Shown: positions 33,721 to 41,509 of the stretch, one piece after another | How the letters are laid out: every line of letters starts with the position of its first letter | Position numbering within the stretch: the stretch's first letter is position 1 | Assembly (NCBI GenBank): GCA_947494565.1 | Contig: CANLVG010000002.1 | Coordinates: forward strand, 124,001 to 188,000 | Direction of reading: 5' to 3' | From: an uncultured Flavobacteriaceae bacterium | Lineage (GTDB): Bacteria > Bacteroidota > Bacteroidia > Flavobacteriales > Flavobacteriaceae | Length of the DNA stretch: 64,000 nucleotides | Translations under genes and position numbers: made by a program | The notes under the pieces: model-generated | Told to the model about the DNA's origin: nothing | Seen by the model: the letters and a program-made list of their open reading frames with translations, nothing else | Database searches by the model: none

Positions 33721-33728
33721 CAAAGATA
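33721..33728 (-). promoter_or_regulatory. Bacteroidota -7 element, TATCTTTG
   Basis: Exact TAnnTTTG match on the minus strand, 19 bases before ATG 33702. The leader would be about 15-24 bases. Confidence 0.65.
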
Positions 33729-33790
33729 AATCCGAAAAAACGATATTAAAAGTAATGCTACGTTAAATGAAAGTTAAACTATCTTTATAT

Positions 33791-33805
33791 AATAGTATTA
33801 CTATT
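33791..33805. promoter_or_regulatory. Palindrome AATAGTATTACTATT (candidate TetR operator 1)
   Basis: A perfect 15-bp odd-centred dyad about 63 bases upstream of the -7 element of the cytosolic DG-x-x-F gene. The same sequence, one base different, sits beside the tetR promoter at 39906-39920, and a shorter version is at 39951-39963. Confidence 0.6.
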
Positions 33806-33859
33806 AATTTGAGATGTGTATCTAGAAGTCACTACTAGAAAGAATAATGAAAAAGGGGT

Positions 33860-34753
33860 TTAGATCGAACGTTTCTTTATCATGCCGCCACGCGTATCGT
33901 TGATCTTATTCATCACCACAAAGGCCTTTGGGTCTATTTTGGAAATCTCGATATTCAATCTACGAATTTCAAGACGGGTGATGACAGTAAACAATACGTC
34001 ATATTCATTATGTACCCCATGTTTGCCATAGCCTCCCTTTGCCGGGTATATAGTCACACCGCGCCCCAATACACCAATGATCATGCTCCGAATCTCATCA
34101 CTGTAGTCCGAAATAATGGTGACGCCAGTGTATTCCTCTATTCCTTCAATCACAAAATCGAGTGTCCTGGAAGCGGCCAAATAGGTTAGCATGGAATACA
34201 AAGCGGTCTCTATGGATAGGAAATAAGCGGCCGCAATGAAAACCAAAATATTGATGAGAATGATAATATCACCTATGGTAGTACCCAATTTACGACTCAG
34301 AAATATGGCCAGTACCTCCGTACCGTCCAAGACCCCTCCTCCACGGACGGAAAGTCCGATACCCGCTCCAAGAAAAAACCCGCCAAAAACGGCTACAAGA
34401 AGCTTGTCTTGAGTAATTTCAGGAAAGCTGACCGTTGCCAAGACTATAGCCAATCCTAAAATGGCGATAGTCGCCTTAATGGCAAAAGAGCGACCGATAA
34501 CCCGAAAACCCAAAACCAAAAACGGAATATTGACCAGAACGATCAAAACGGAAAGAGGCCAATCGGAAACCTCGGCCACCAAGAGCGATATACCCGTCGC
34601 ACCCCCATCGATAAATCGATTTGGAAAGAGAAAACTCTCTAATCCAAAAGCCGCTGAAAAAATCCCTGAAATAATGAAGAACCCATCTTTTAGCGCCAAT
34701 TTAATGGTGCTTTTGAAACTTTCGTTAACGGCAGCTTCCTCATTTATCATCAT
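33860..34753 (-). CDS. YitT-family membrane protein (DUF161/DUF2179)
   Basis: A 297-residue protein: five or six transmembrane segments in the first 200 residues (FIDGGATGISLL, GGFFLGAGIGLSVRGGGVLDGTE) and a C-terminal soluble DUF2179 domain (FTVITRLEIRRLNIEISKIDPKAFVVMN). YitT proteins are common in Bacteria and have been proposed as transporters; the substrate is unknown. It is the last gene of the tetR operon (12 bases after the TolC-like gene), which suggests a role in the same export or envelope response. Confidence 0.85.
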   Translation of the reverse strand: MMINEEAAVNESFKSTIKLALKDGFFIISGIFSAAFGLESFLFPNRFIDGGATGISLLVAEVSDWPLSVLIVLVNIPFLVLGFRVIGRSFAIKATIAILGLAIVLATVSFPEITQDKLLVAVFGGFFLGAGIGLSVRGGGVLDGTEVLAIFLSRKLGTTIGDIIILINILVFIAAAYFLSIETALYSMLTYLAASRTLDFVIEGIEEYTGVTIISDYSDEIRSMIIGVLGRGVTIYPAKGGYGKHGVHNEYDVLFTVITRLEIRRLNIEISKIDPKAFVVMNKINDTRGGMIKKRSI

Positions 34754-34765
34754 ATGAATGGACTT

Positions 34766-36169
34766 TTACAGGTTTTCCGGATTGACCGCAAGGCTATTAA
34801 ATAGTTTTGCTTTTGCGGTATAGAACTTATTCTGCACTTCGATTAATTTCAATTCGGAATCGATCAGTTTGCTTTCCCTTGAATTGATCAAGAAAAGTGA
34901 GCTTTCACCAAAACTGAATTTTCGTTCCTCTGCACTTAGAAGGGTGCTGTAATTCATGACGATTTCGTCGATTAAAACATTCTGGGTCTCAAACGATTCC
35001 AGTTCACGATACAGGGCAACGATTTTGTTTTTCAATTCTATTTCCGCATTGTCCAGGTCGAACTGTGCGTCTCTTAACTTGAACTTCGCCAACTTCAGAT
35101 CGCCACGCTCCTTGCGCAAGAACAAGGGCAATCTAAACGTTAGCCCACCTTTATATTCTTGTGTCTCGAATGAGTTGATGAACTCGGGTGTCTCCGTCAA
35201 AAAATTATACTCCAAGTCTATTTTTGGAAGTAATTTATTGGCCTTCAAGTTTTTTTCAACTCGCAATCCATCAATTTTATATCCTAACGACAAGAGCTTG
35301 GGATGATTTTCAAGCGTAAAGCTATCCAAAGGTCTTCCCGAAATCTCCAAGGTCGTATCGATTTCCCCATCGATATCGGTATCGGGAATCACATTTGGTT
35401 GTAGCTCAACAGGGATATTATCGTTCATCCATAGAAAATTGGACAGCTCAAGGGAGCGTTTCATCAATTTTACCTTGGCCTGTTCTAAACTCAGCGCCCT
35501 GGTTTGCATGGCAATTTTGGCCTCCACGGTATCAATAGCGGCAATATCGCCTGATTCGGCCCTTCTCTTGATTCCCTCGAACCGAATGTCGGCATTCCTT
35601 AGAAAGTTCTGATAGATGGAGGCCTCATTATAAGCGCGTAGCCAGTCGAAATAGGCCAAAGCCGCATCATACAAAATCTGGTTCACCAACAGGTCGCGGT
35701 CGGCCTTGCTTTGCTCTCTGAAATATTTGGCCTGCTTTAGGGTAGCCATACGATCATTGATCCATAAGCCTTGCCCTAATGACACAGAAACCCCAGCACT
35801 ATATAATCCATCCGAGGGAACGGAGTCCGCTGGATTTAAAAAATCTCCATCGTTCTGTTCAAAAGTTCCTTTCAGTTCAACACCATACCATGTCGGTATC
35901 TTAAAGGCGGCGTTAAGCCGGTCATAGTATTCACTACCCTTAAATTCCTTTCGGTCGTAATCGACCTCGATTTTCGGGTCAAACCCGCCACGGGCTTTCA
36001 TCAGGTTGGCCTGGCCGATACTGAGGGTAAGCTCCGCCTGCTTTGCAATAGGGTGGTACTTTTTAACATACCCCAGATACTCGTTGAACTTGAGCACAAG
36101 GGAGTCTTGCACCTGAGCGGTCATCGCAAAAGTGAACAACATCAATATAAGGGTACTATACTTCCGCAT
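34766..36169 (-). CDS. TolC-family outer membrane efflux protein
   Basis: A 467-residue protein with a signal peptide (to about residue 18) and the long paired coiled-coil helices of TolC proteins. Two repeat halves are visible: QAELTLSIGQANLMKARGGFDP in the first and LAKFKLRDAQFDLDNAEIELKN in the second. It forms the outer membrane exit duct of a tripartite pump. The HlyD gene ends one base upstream and the ABC gene precedes that, so the tripartite set is complete and co-transcribed. Confidence 0.88.
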   Translation of the reverse strand: MRKYSTLILMLFTFAMTAQVQDSLVLKFNEYLGYVKKYHPIAKQAELTLSIGQANLMKARGGFDPKIEVDYDRKEFKGSEYYDRLNAAFKIPTWYGVELKGTFEQNDGDFLNPADSVPSDGLYSAGVSVSLGQGLWINDRMATLKQAKYFREQSKADRDLLVNQILYDAALAYFDWLRAYNEASIYQNFLRNADIRFEGIKRRAESGDIAAIDTVEAKIAMQTRALSLEQAKVKLMKRSLELSNFLWMNDNIPVELQPNVIPDTDIDGEIDTTLEISGRPLDSFTLENHPKLLSLGYKIDGLRVEKNLKANKLLPKIDLEYNFLTETPEFINSFETQEYKGGLTFRLPLFLRKERGDLKLAKFKLRDAQFDLDNAEIELKNKIVALYRELESFETQNVLIDEIVMNYSTLLSAEERKFSFGESSLFLINSRESKLIDSELKLIEVQNKFYTAKAKLFNSLAVNPENL

Positions 36170-36170
36170 A

Positions 36171-37523
36171 CTATTTTTTTACTGGTTTTGCTTGTGCACC
36201 CTCTGGTTGGTAATAATTGGGTGGGAAACCATTCAACTGTCGCCATAGTTCGTACCAAATCGGCACGTCTTCCAATAACGCTATGGTTTCCGCACCTGAA
36301 CCTACTCGCAGGTCCTTGGGCCATTCGTGATCATCAGGATCCGGAGCAAGCAACACGCGGTACTTGCCGTTGTCACTAATGAATGTTTCTATGGCTACTA
36401 CCTCTCCTCCATAGGTGCCATATGACACGTTGGGCCATCCGCTGAAGACGATTACCGGCCATCCGTCAAACTGAATACGCACCTTTTCACCCAAATGAAT
36501 CAGCGGAAGGTCAAGAGGCTCGACAAATGTCTCTACAGCCATATCGATATCGGCTGGCATAATACCCAATAGCGCCTCACCCTCTTTAAAGGTTTGCCCA
36601 ATGCCCCCTTGTAGCGCCTTATTGATAAAACCGTTTTGGGGAGCACGTATGTAGTACATGTCATTCCGCATGGAATAGTTGGTAAATTCATTCTCCAATT
36701 TGGTAACTTGGGCCTCCGAATCAAACTGGCTGGACTGTGCCGTGAACATATCGCTTTCGGCCTTGGAGATTTTATTGGTATACTCATTCCGCACCCGATT
36801 GATTTCAACTTGGGCATTGATCACCTCGTTTTTGGCCGCGAGCAACTTGTTTTCCTGTGAGATCAACTTGGCTTGCGTTTCTTGAAGTTTCAGACGTTTT
36901 TCTTCCAGATCGGTAACGGCTTTTAAACCCTCTGACTCCAACTGAACCACACGATCGTATTGCCGCTCTGCAATACGGATGTTGGTTTTTGCGGCTTCCA
37001 AGTCAATACTATCGCTTTGCACCTTGAGCCTTGACTGCAATAACTTATTCTGAGCCTGCTCAAGCTTTAATCTACGTTCGTTGGACAAGGCGGCCATCTG
37101 GTTCTGCAATGCATTCACCTTTCCTTCATACGAATTTACAGAGGCCGTTTTAGCCTTGATCTGCTGTCCCGTACGCTCCACAAGATCAGGGTCGAAATAC
37201 TCGTTCTTGACTTCTGAAATGAATAATATGGTATCTCCCTTTTTTACGTAATCTCCTTCTTGCACATACCATTTTTCAATGCGCCCAGGAATAGGCGATT
37301 GTAAGGTCTGCGGTCTTTGGTCCGGTTTCAAAGTGGTCAAAAACCCATTACCATTGATATTTTGGGTCCAGGGTAAAAAGAGGATCAAAAAACCGACGAT
37401 AGCAAAAACCAATAAAAAGCGATTGAAGTGTTTGTAATCACGCTCATGAAAGACCCTTTGGGCCGACTTGAATCGGTTCAAACTCACTTTTTTGTTCAAT
37501 TGATTATGTGAAATATTCAGCAT
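36171..37523 (-). CDS. HlyD-family periplasmic adaptor
   Basis: A 450-residue membrane fusion protein. It has one N-terminal transmembrane helix (about 36-54), a lipoyl/barrel-sandwich half-motif (GRIEKWYVQEGDYVKKGDTIL), a long coiled coil (about 110-260) and a second half-motif (YYIRAPQNGFINKALQGGIG). This is the type I secretion/HlyD layout rather than the RND adaptor type. It bridges the ABC-like protein and the TolC-like protein encoded on either side (spacings of two and one bases). Confidence 0.9.
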   Translation of the reverse strand: MLNISHNQLNKKVSLNRFKSAQRVFHERDYKHFNRFLLVFAIVGFLILFLPWTQNINGNGFLTTLKPDQRPQTLQSPIPGRIEKWYVQEGDYVKKGDTILFISEVKNEYFDPDLVERTGQQIKAKTASVNSYEGKVNALQNQMAALSNERRLKLEQAQNKLLQSRLKVQSDSIDLEAAKTNIRIAERQYDRVVQLESEGLKAVTDLEEKRLKLQETQAKLISQENKLLAAKNEVINAQVEINRVRNEYTNKISKAESDMFTAQSSQFDSEAQVTKLENEFTNYSMRNDMYYIRAPQNGFINKALQGGIGQTFKEGEALLGIMPADIDMAVETFVEPLDLPLIHLGEKVRIQFDGWPVIVFSGWPNVSYGTYGGEVVAIETFISDNGKYRVLLAPDPDDHEWPKDLRVGSGAETIALLEDVPIWYELWRQLNGFPPNYYQPEGAQAKPVKK

Positions 37524-37525
37524 AG

Positions 37526-39193
37526 TTATTTCTCGTTAATGATTCTACCATTTTCCATGGTGACGATTCGACTACATTTGTCAGCCCACCTCAGGTTAGC
37601 GCTCACTACCAATAAGGCCCAATCGTTGACTGGGTCACTTAGAAAACTCATGATCTCATTGGCCTCATCTTCCCTAAATTGATCTAAGGGATCCTTCAAT
37701 ATCAGAAGCTTAGGCTTTCTCACGATACTTCTTGCCAATACGATTTTCTTTGCCACCGTTGATGGAATTTGCTTTCCTTCAGGATATAGTATGGTTTGAA
37801 GTCCTTGTGGTTGTTCTTTCACAAACTGGGTGAGACCTACATTATCCAATGCCCAGTAAATGTCTTCTTGAGAAATGGACGCATCACCAAAAGTGATATT
37901 GTTCAGGATGGTGCCTTCAAACGGTGATTCTTCCGGCAACGATTGCCCGATGTATGATCGATAGTAGTTCAAGTTCATTCCTTTTAAGGAAACATCGTTG
38001 ATGTAAATACCCCCGGCATCAGGCTCTAAAATACCCGCAATGATCCGGAGCAAGGTCGATTTACCAGATCCGCTGGCCCCGCTCAAGAGAATGGTACATG
38101 TCGGCGTAATAGTTAAGCTGACATCATCGATGATCTTCTTTTCCCTGTCCGGAACATTATAGGAGACTCCATCCAATTGAATCGTGAACCCTTCATTCTC
38201 AGCAAAAGGTTTCTCCCCTTCTTGCGGCTCTAAATCTTTATCGACAACCTGCCCCAACTTCTCCAAGGAGGTGAGTAGATCATAAAAGGTTTCCAGACCG
38301 GTAATCAATTTTTCGACCGAGCTGATGACCAGAAGAATAATGATCTCAGCGGCAACAAACTGACCGATATTCATCTCTTGGTTCAGTACCAAAAGCCCTC
38401 CTATTAAAAGTAGTCCTGCAGTGACCAACACCTTAAAGCCGATCATTTGAATGAACTGAAGGACCAAGACACGGAAATGGCTCTCACGTGCTTCCAGATA
38501 CTCTGCTACCAGCTCGTCGTTCTTATCCAACGCATGGGAGGTCTTACCCGATAATTTGAAACTGACGATAGAACGGGCCACCTCTTGCAACCAATGTGCG
38601 ACCTTATACTTATGTTTCGACTCGGAAAGACTTGTATCCAGCCCTTTCTGAGCCGTAAATTTAAAGACCACGTAAATCAACAACAAGAGCAATATGCCGT
38701 AAATAATAAAGAACGGATGATAAAATGAAAGTAGTAGGAGTCCAAAAATTATCTGTAGTAAAGCGGCTGGAAAGTCAATCAGTATTTTTGAAAGCCCTTT
38801 CTGCACGGTAAGGGTATCAAAGAACCTATTCGCCAATTCAGGGGGATAATAGTTGACCAACTGACTCATTTTTATCTTTGGGAACCGATAGGCGAACTCA
38901 AACGAAGAACGCGTAAAAATTTTCTGCTGTAGATTCTCAATGATGCGTATCTGCATCAATTGCAAAACACCCCCGAAAGCTACTCCGAGTGTTACCAAAA
39001 CAACCAGAACGATCCATGAAGTACTGATTTGCGCACCTTGTATTAGATTAATGATCGCCTGTATGCCCAGTGGCAAGGACAAGGTCACTATACCCGCGAA
39101 AATCGCATAATAAAAAACTTGAAAAACATCCCTTTTGTCAAGGCGTAGCAATCCCATTAGCCGCTGCCAAGCGGTCAAAATATTTTTAGCCAT
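37526..39193 (-). CDS. ABC-exporter-like protein with degenerate ATPase motifs
   Basis: A 555-residue fused protein: a six-helix type I exporter domain (about 1-320) and a nucleotide-binding-like domain. Walker A GASGSGKST near residue 367 and the Q-loop (IGQSLPEESPFEG) are kept. The rest is abnormal. The LSGGQ signature is replaced by IPSTVAKKIVLARS, Walker B reads LLILKDPLDQF instead of LLILDEPT, and the switch His is absent (VVSANLRW). It could bind nucleotide but should hydrolyse it poorly or not at all. No C39 peptidase domain is present. It lies between tetR and hlyD with tight spacing. Whether it pairs with a catalytic half elsewhere is unknown. Confidence 0.85.
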   Translation of the reverse strand: MAKNILTAWQRLMGLLRLDKRDVFQVFYYAIFAGIVTLSLPLGIQAIINLIQGAQISTSWIVLVVLVTLGVAFGGVLQLMQIRIIENLQQKIFTRSSFEFAYRFPKIKMSQLVNYYPPELANRFFDTLTVQKGLSKILIDFPAALLQIIFGLLLLSFYHPFFIIYGILLLLLIYVVFKFTAQKGLDTSLSESKHKYKVAHWLQEVARSIVSFKLSGKTSHALDKNDELVAEYLEARESHFRVLVLQFIQMIGFKVLVTAGLLLIGGLLVLNQEMNIGQFVAAEIIILLVISSVEKLITGLETFYDLLTSLEKLGQVVDKDLEPQEGEKPFAENEGFTIQLDGVSYNVPDREKKIIDDVSLTITPTCTILLSGASGSGKSTLLRIIAGILEPDAGGIYINDVSLKGMNLNYYRSYIGQSLPEESPFEGTILNNITFGDASISQEDIYWALDNVGLTQFVKEQPQGLQTILYPEGKQIPSTVAKKIVLARSIVRKPKLLILKDPLDQFREDEANEIMSFLSDPVNDWALLVVSANLRWADKCSRIVTMENGRIINEK

Positions 39194-39199
39194 GTTGTC

Positions 39200-39874
39200 T
39201 TATGATTTGAGTATGGTGAACACTAAATGAAGAAAATATTGGGTCGGGTCGTTATCTTCATGGCAATCGGTCAGCGAACTAAAATGATCTCGAAGAAAGT
39301 GCTGGTGCAACGACCCTTCTAATATGGTGCTTGCCAAACTACTTGGGTACTCATAATCGACAGCTACGTTCGTGATCATTTTACTGATTCTATTGACCAA
39401 TCTTTTGTAAATACCGAAATACCCCTCCTTATTCTCTGTGTCAACCTCTTTAGTCAAATAGGACTTAGAGTATTCGTTGATTACTATCTTATTCAATAGC
39501 GGTTCATTAATGTGCGAAAAAGCCGAGTCTTCGACCGTGTTCTTCGTCACAATCTCGATTGCCTTCTCAAGCTTCAATTTCGCATCGGCAATACTGTTCG
39601 TAGAAAACACCAAGCGGTACTCGATCCAACCCCAATACCAGGAGGTCAAGTACAGCAACAACTTGTGCTTATTTTCAAAATACCTATAAATGGAACTTTC
39701 ATTAGAACCTATTTTAGTACCTAATTTTTTAAACGTAAAACTCTCAAAGCCCATCTCGCTAATCATCAAGATACTTTCTTGTACAATTCGTTTTCCCAAA
39801 TCGGATGACTCTGGGTCTTTTACATAGATTTTCTCATTGATTCCGATTTTGACGGATTGTAGCAGCTCCTCCAT
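39200..39874 (-). CDS. TetR/AcrR-family transcriptional regulator
   Basis: A 224-residue regulator. The N-terminal helix-turn-helix is ESILMISEMGFESFTFKKLG followed by SNESSIYRYFENKHKLLLYL, typical of TetR with a YRYFxNKxxLL recognition end. The ligand-binding domain is all-helical and not recognisable. It is the first gene of the exporter operon and should repress its own promoter. A perfect palindrome directly adjoins the -7 element (39899-39920), and a related dyad lies at the divergent promoter. The inducer is unknown. Confidence 0.87.
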   Translation of the reverse strand: MEELLQSVKIGINEKIYVKDPESSDLGKRIVQESILMISEMGFESFTFKKLGTKIGSNESSIYRYFENKHKLLLYLTSWYWGWIEYRLVFSTNSIADAKLKLEKAIEIVTKNTVEDSAFSHINEPLLNKIVINEYSKSYLTKEVDTENKEGYFGIYKRLVNRISKMITNVAVDYEYPSSLASTILEGSLHQHFLRDHFSSLTDCHEDNDPTQYFLHLVFTILKS

Positions 39875-39898
39875 AATAGTTTATTTATAATAACAATG

Positions 39899-39906
39899 CA
39901 AAAATA
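39899..39906 (-). promoter_or_regulatory. Bacteroidota -7 element of the tetR operon, TATTTTTG
   Basis: Exact TAnnTTTG match on the minus strand, 25 bases before the tetR start. The candidate operator begins at its upstream edge, so a bound repressor would cover the space between -7 and -33. Confidence 0.65.
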
Positions 39907-39920
39907 ATAGTATTACTATC
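39906..39920. promoter_or_regulatory. Palindrome AATAGTATTACTATC (candidate TetR operator 2)
   Basis: Odd-centred dyad ATAGTA-T-TACTAT (39907-39919) with one mismatched outer base. It is almost identical to operator 1 at 33791-33805 and directly abuts the tetR -7 element, the expected place for autorepression. Confidence 0.65.
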
Positions 39921-39950
39921 ATATCATAATAGTTTAACTAATTTTTAACG

Positions 39951-39963
39951 GAAGTATTACTTC
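39951..39963. promoter_or_regulatory. Palindrome GAAGTATTACTTC (candidate TetR operator 3)
   Basis: Shares the nine-base core AGTATTACT with operators 1 and 2 and is itself a perfect 13-bp odd dyad. Its centre is 44 bases from that of operator 2. It falls near the -33 position of a promoter for the 40032 gene (candidate core TAAATTTC at 39986-39993). Confidence 0.6.
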
Positions 39964-40031
39964 TCATAGAGTATATTAGTACTGTTAAATTTCTGCCGAT
40001 ATATAGAAACAATAGATCTAAATCTTTCACT

Positions 40032-40406
40032 ATGGAACTAAGAAAAAGTATCGCAATGACCGTCTTATTACTAGTTTCTTACCTTGGGTATAGTCAAAGC
40101 CAATTTTTGTTGGTTTTTGATGACTATCAGGTAGTGGAAGACCCTAATACCTCACTTCAAAACCAAATGCGTTTTCCTATTATGAGTTCGGTAGTCGTAA
40201 TGGGAGGGCTTAATGACCTTGATGGAATGGGCAATTATTTCAATGTTTTCGGAAGTAAACTCTTGGTTGATTCCAAAAAACCTATCCAAAATGGACAGCA
40301 CGCCTTAATCTTAAGACGAGAGGATGGGCGTAACTTTTTCGACCTTTTCCCAACGATAAGTGCAAAACTGATCCCCACTTCACATCAAAAAACAACGGAT
40401 TATTAG
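40032..40406 (+). CDS. Small secreted DG-x-x-F protein A
   Basis: A 124-residue protein with a signal peptide (about 1-22, cleavage after GYSQS). The mature C-terminal part reads ALILRREDGRNFFDLFPTISAKLIP, which resembles the 40427 protein (ATLKRTDGLNFFRFYPQVKANI). The N-terminal half (FPIMSSVVVMGGLNDLDG) resembles FPRKNIIIKRGAIADFKS of the same neighbour. It is the first gene divergent from tetR, with a palindromic site in its promoter. I know no family name. It may be exported to the periplasm or be cargo or sensor for the exporter; that is inference. Confidence 0.65.
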   Translation: MELRKSIAMTVLLLVSYLGYSQSQFLLVFDDYQVVEDPNTSLQNQMRFPIMSSVVVMGGLNDLDGMGNYFNVFGSKLLVDSKKPIQNGQHALILRREDGRNFFDLFPTISAKLIPTSHQKTTDY

Positions 40407-40426
40407 CAACTTAAAAACGAGTCATT

Positions 40427-40816
40427 ATGAAAAAAACGGTTCTTATTATGACGTTCCTATTTTGTACAGTCGGTCTAACCGCACAAATAGACAATTATGA
40501 CCTTAAGGAAGGTGATATCGTGGAATTGGGAGAAACCTCCGGTTCGCACTATCGGAGTATTGAATTTCCCAGGAAGAATATTATCATAAAGCGGGGTGCA
40601 ATTGCCGATTTTAAGAGTCTTGTTGGCAAGAAACTCAGAATTGAAAAATTAGAAACTAACAAAAATAATGAAGCCATTGCCACGTTAAAACGCACCGATG
40701 GTCTTAACTTTTTTAGGTTTTACCCCCAGGTGAAGGCCAATATATCCAAGGCTCTCACATCAGGTGAACTCAAATTGGTTGATGACAACAAACAAGGCGC
40801 CATAGCCCAAAAATAG
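40427..40816 (+). CDS. Small secreted DG-x-x-F protein B
   Basis: A 129-residue protein with a signal peptide (1-20, ending LTAQ). The mature protein contains KLRIEKLETNKNNEAIATLKR (shown by its ends KLRIE and ATLKR), then TDGLNFFRFYPQVKANISKAL and SGELKL. The same order of blocks occurs in the cytosolic 33352 protein. It starts 20 bases after gene A and is probably co-transcribed with it. A long hairpin follows its stop codon. Function unknown. Confidence 0.65.
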   Translation: MKKTVLIMTFLFCTVGLTAQIDNYDLKEGDIVELGETSGSHYRSIEFPRKNIIIKRGAIADFKSLVGKKLRIEKLETNKNNEAIATLKRTDGLNFFRFYPQVKANISKALTSGELKLVDDNKQGAIAQK

Positions 40817-40841
40817 AGTTAAGTGTTTATTTTGTTCTCAG

Positions 40842-40906
40842 AAGCATCAGCCTGATTCGTAAGTTCTCGCTAGTCAATACAGAATCATTTTTGGCTGATG
40901 CTTTTC
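40842..40906 (+). terminator. Long two-part hairpin after secreted protein B
   Basis: AAGCATCAGCC (40842-40852) pairs perfectly with GGCTGATGCTT (40893-40903). Directly inside, TGATTC pairs with GAATCA (40882-40887), leaving a TTTTT bulge on one side and an apical loop of about 23 bases. TTCT follows the stem. It works as a terminator in shape, but the long stem and large loop could also be a structured RNA element ahead of the CutA-like gene. Confidence 0.55.
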
Positions 40907-40918
40907 TAAACCGATTCC

Positions 40919-41236
40919 ATGATCCTGGCCCACATTATCTCCAAAAACAAAAAGCAGGCCCTCAGGATCATAGCGATTCTGTTAGAGAAAAAGTTGTTGC
41001 TCCATGCGGCCATATCAAAGAAGACCGTATATCAATACAACAAGGACCAATTAAGGGTGGAAAAACAAAAGCACACGTTGATTATCGGAAAAACAAAAGC
41101 CTTGCTCTTCAATACCATCAATAAAGAACTCAAAGACCACTTTTCGGAAAACATGCCCATGCTATATGCGGTACCTATTGTTTATATGGATGAAGAACTC
41201 GCTACAATCTTGAGAAAAAGTACAGCCAAGGTCTAG
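40919..41236 (+). CDS. Divergent CutA-like protein
   Basis: A 105-residue protein whose secondary-structure pattern and spacing follow CutA. KKQALRIIAILLEKKLLLHAAI corresponds to the first helix and strand (family pattern EEAEKIARALVEERLAACVN). TVYQYNKDQL fits SIYRWEGEI, TLIIGKTK fits LLIIKTR, and MPMLYAVPI fits VPEIIALPI. The family's conserved Cys, Trp and HPYE residues are not kept. CutA proteins are trimeric and often linked to metal tolerance, without a settled function. Upstream frame is closed by TAA at 40907-40909, so ATG 40919 is the start. Assignment is moderate. Confidence 0.55.
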   Translation: MILAHIISKNKKQALRIIAILLEKKLLLHAAISKKTVYQYNKDQLRVEKQKHTLIIGKTKALLFNTINKELKDHFSENMPMLYAVPIVYMDEELATILRKSTAKV

Positions 41237-41509
41237 TCGGCACATTGCTTTTCGAGTCATTGTCGTTCTCAGAAACCTGAAAGTTATAGACAACCGTGTT
41301 TCGTCTTTTCAAAATCTATCCTCAATCTTAATCAAAGCATTTCGATTGCCTAAAACCACTTTATTCATTGACTTCTCTAGGGGTTTCAGAAATTATTAAT
41401 CATATAATTTATTTATGTAAATCATAATTAATATAAATAAAAATATATGCTTTTTCCGTTGTAACTTAGAGGTAGTCTCAGGGAAAAATCCCTTTAAATC
41501 CAAAGCGCT
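41237..41509. other. AT-rich intergenic stretch
   Basis: No credible gene on either strand. The second half (41395-41450) is extremely AT-rich. It contains AATATAAATAAAA (41430-41442), which recurs at 43235-43247 in the LysR-side intergenic region. The promoter of the 41510 gene must lie here. Confidence 0.5.

Noticed and set aside
40891-41124. Alternative frame over the CutA-like gene
   Set aside because: It starts inside the hairpin and gives a charged sequence with no structure pattern, while the +1-shifted frame matches a CutA-like layout.
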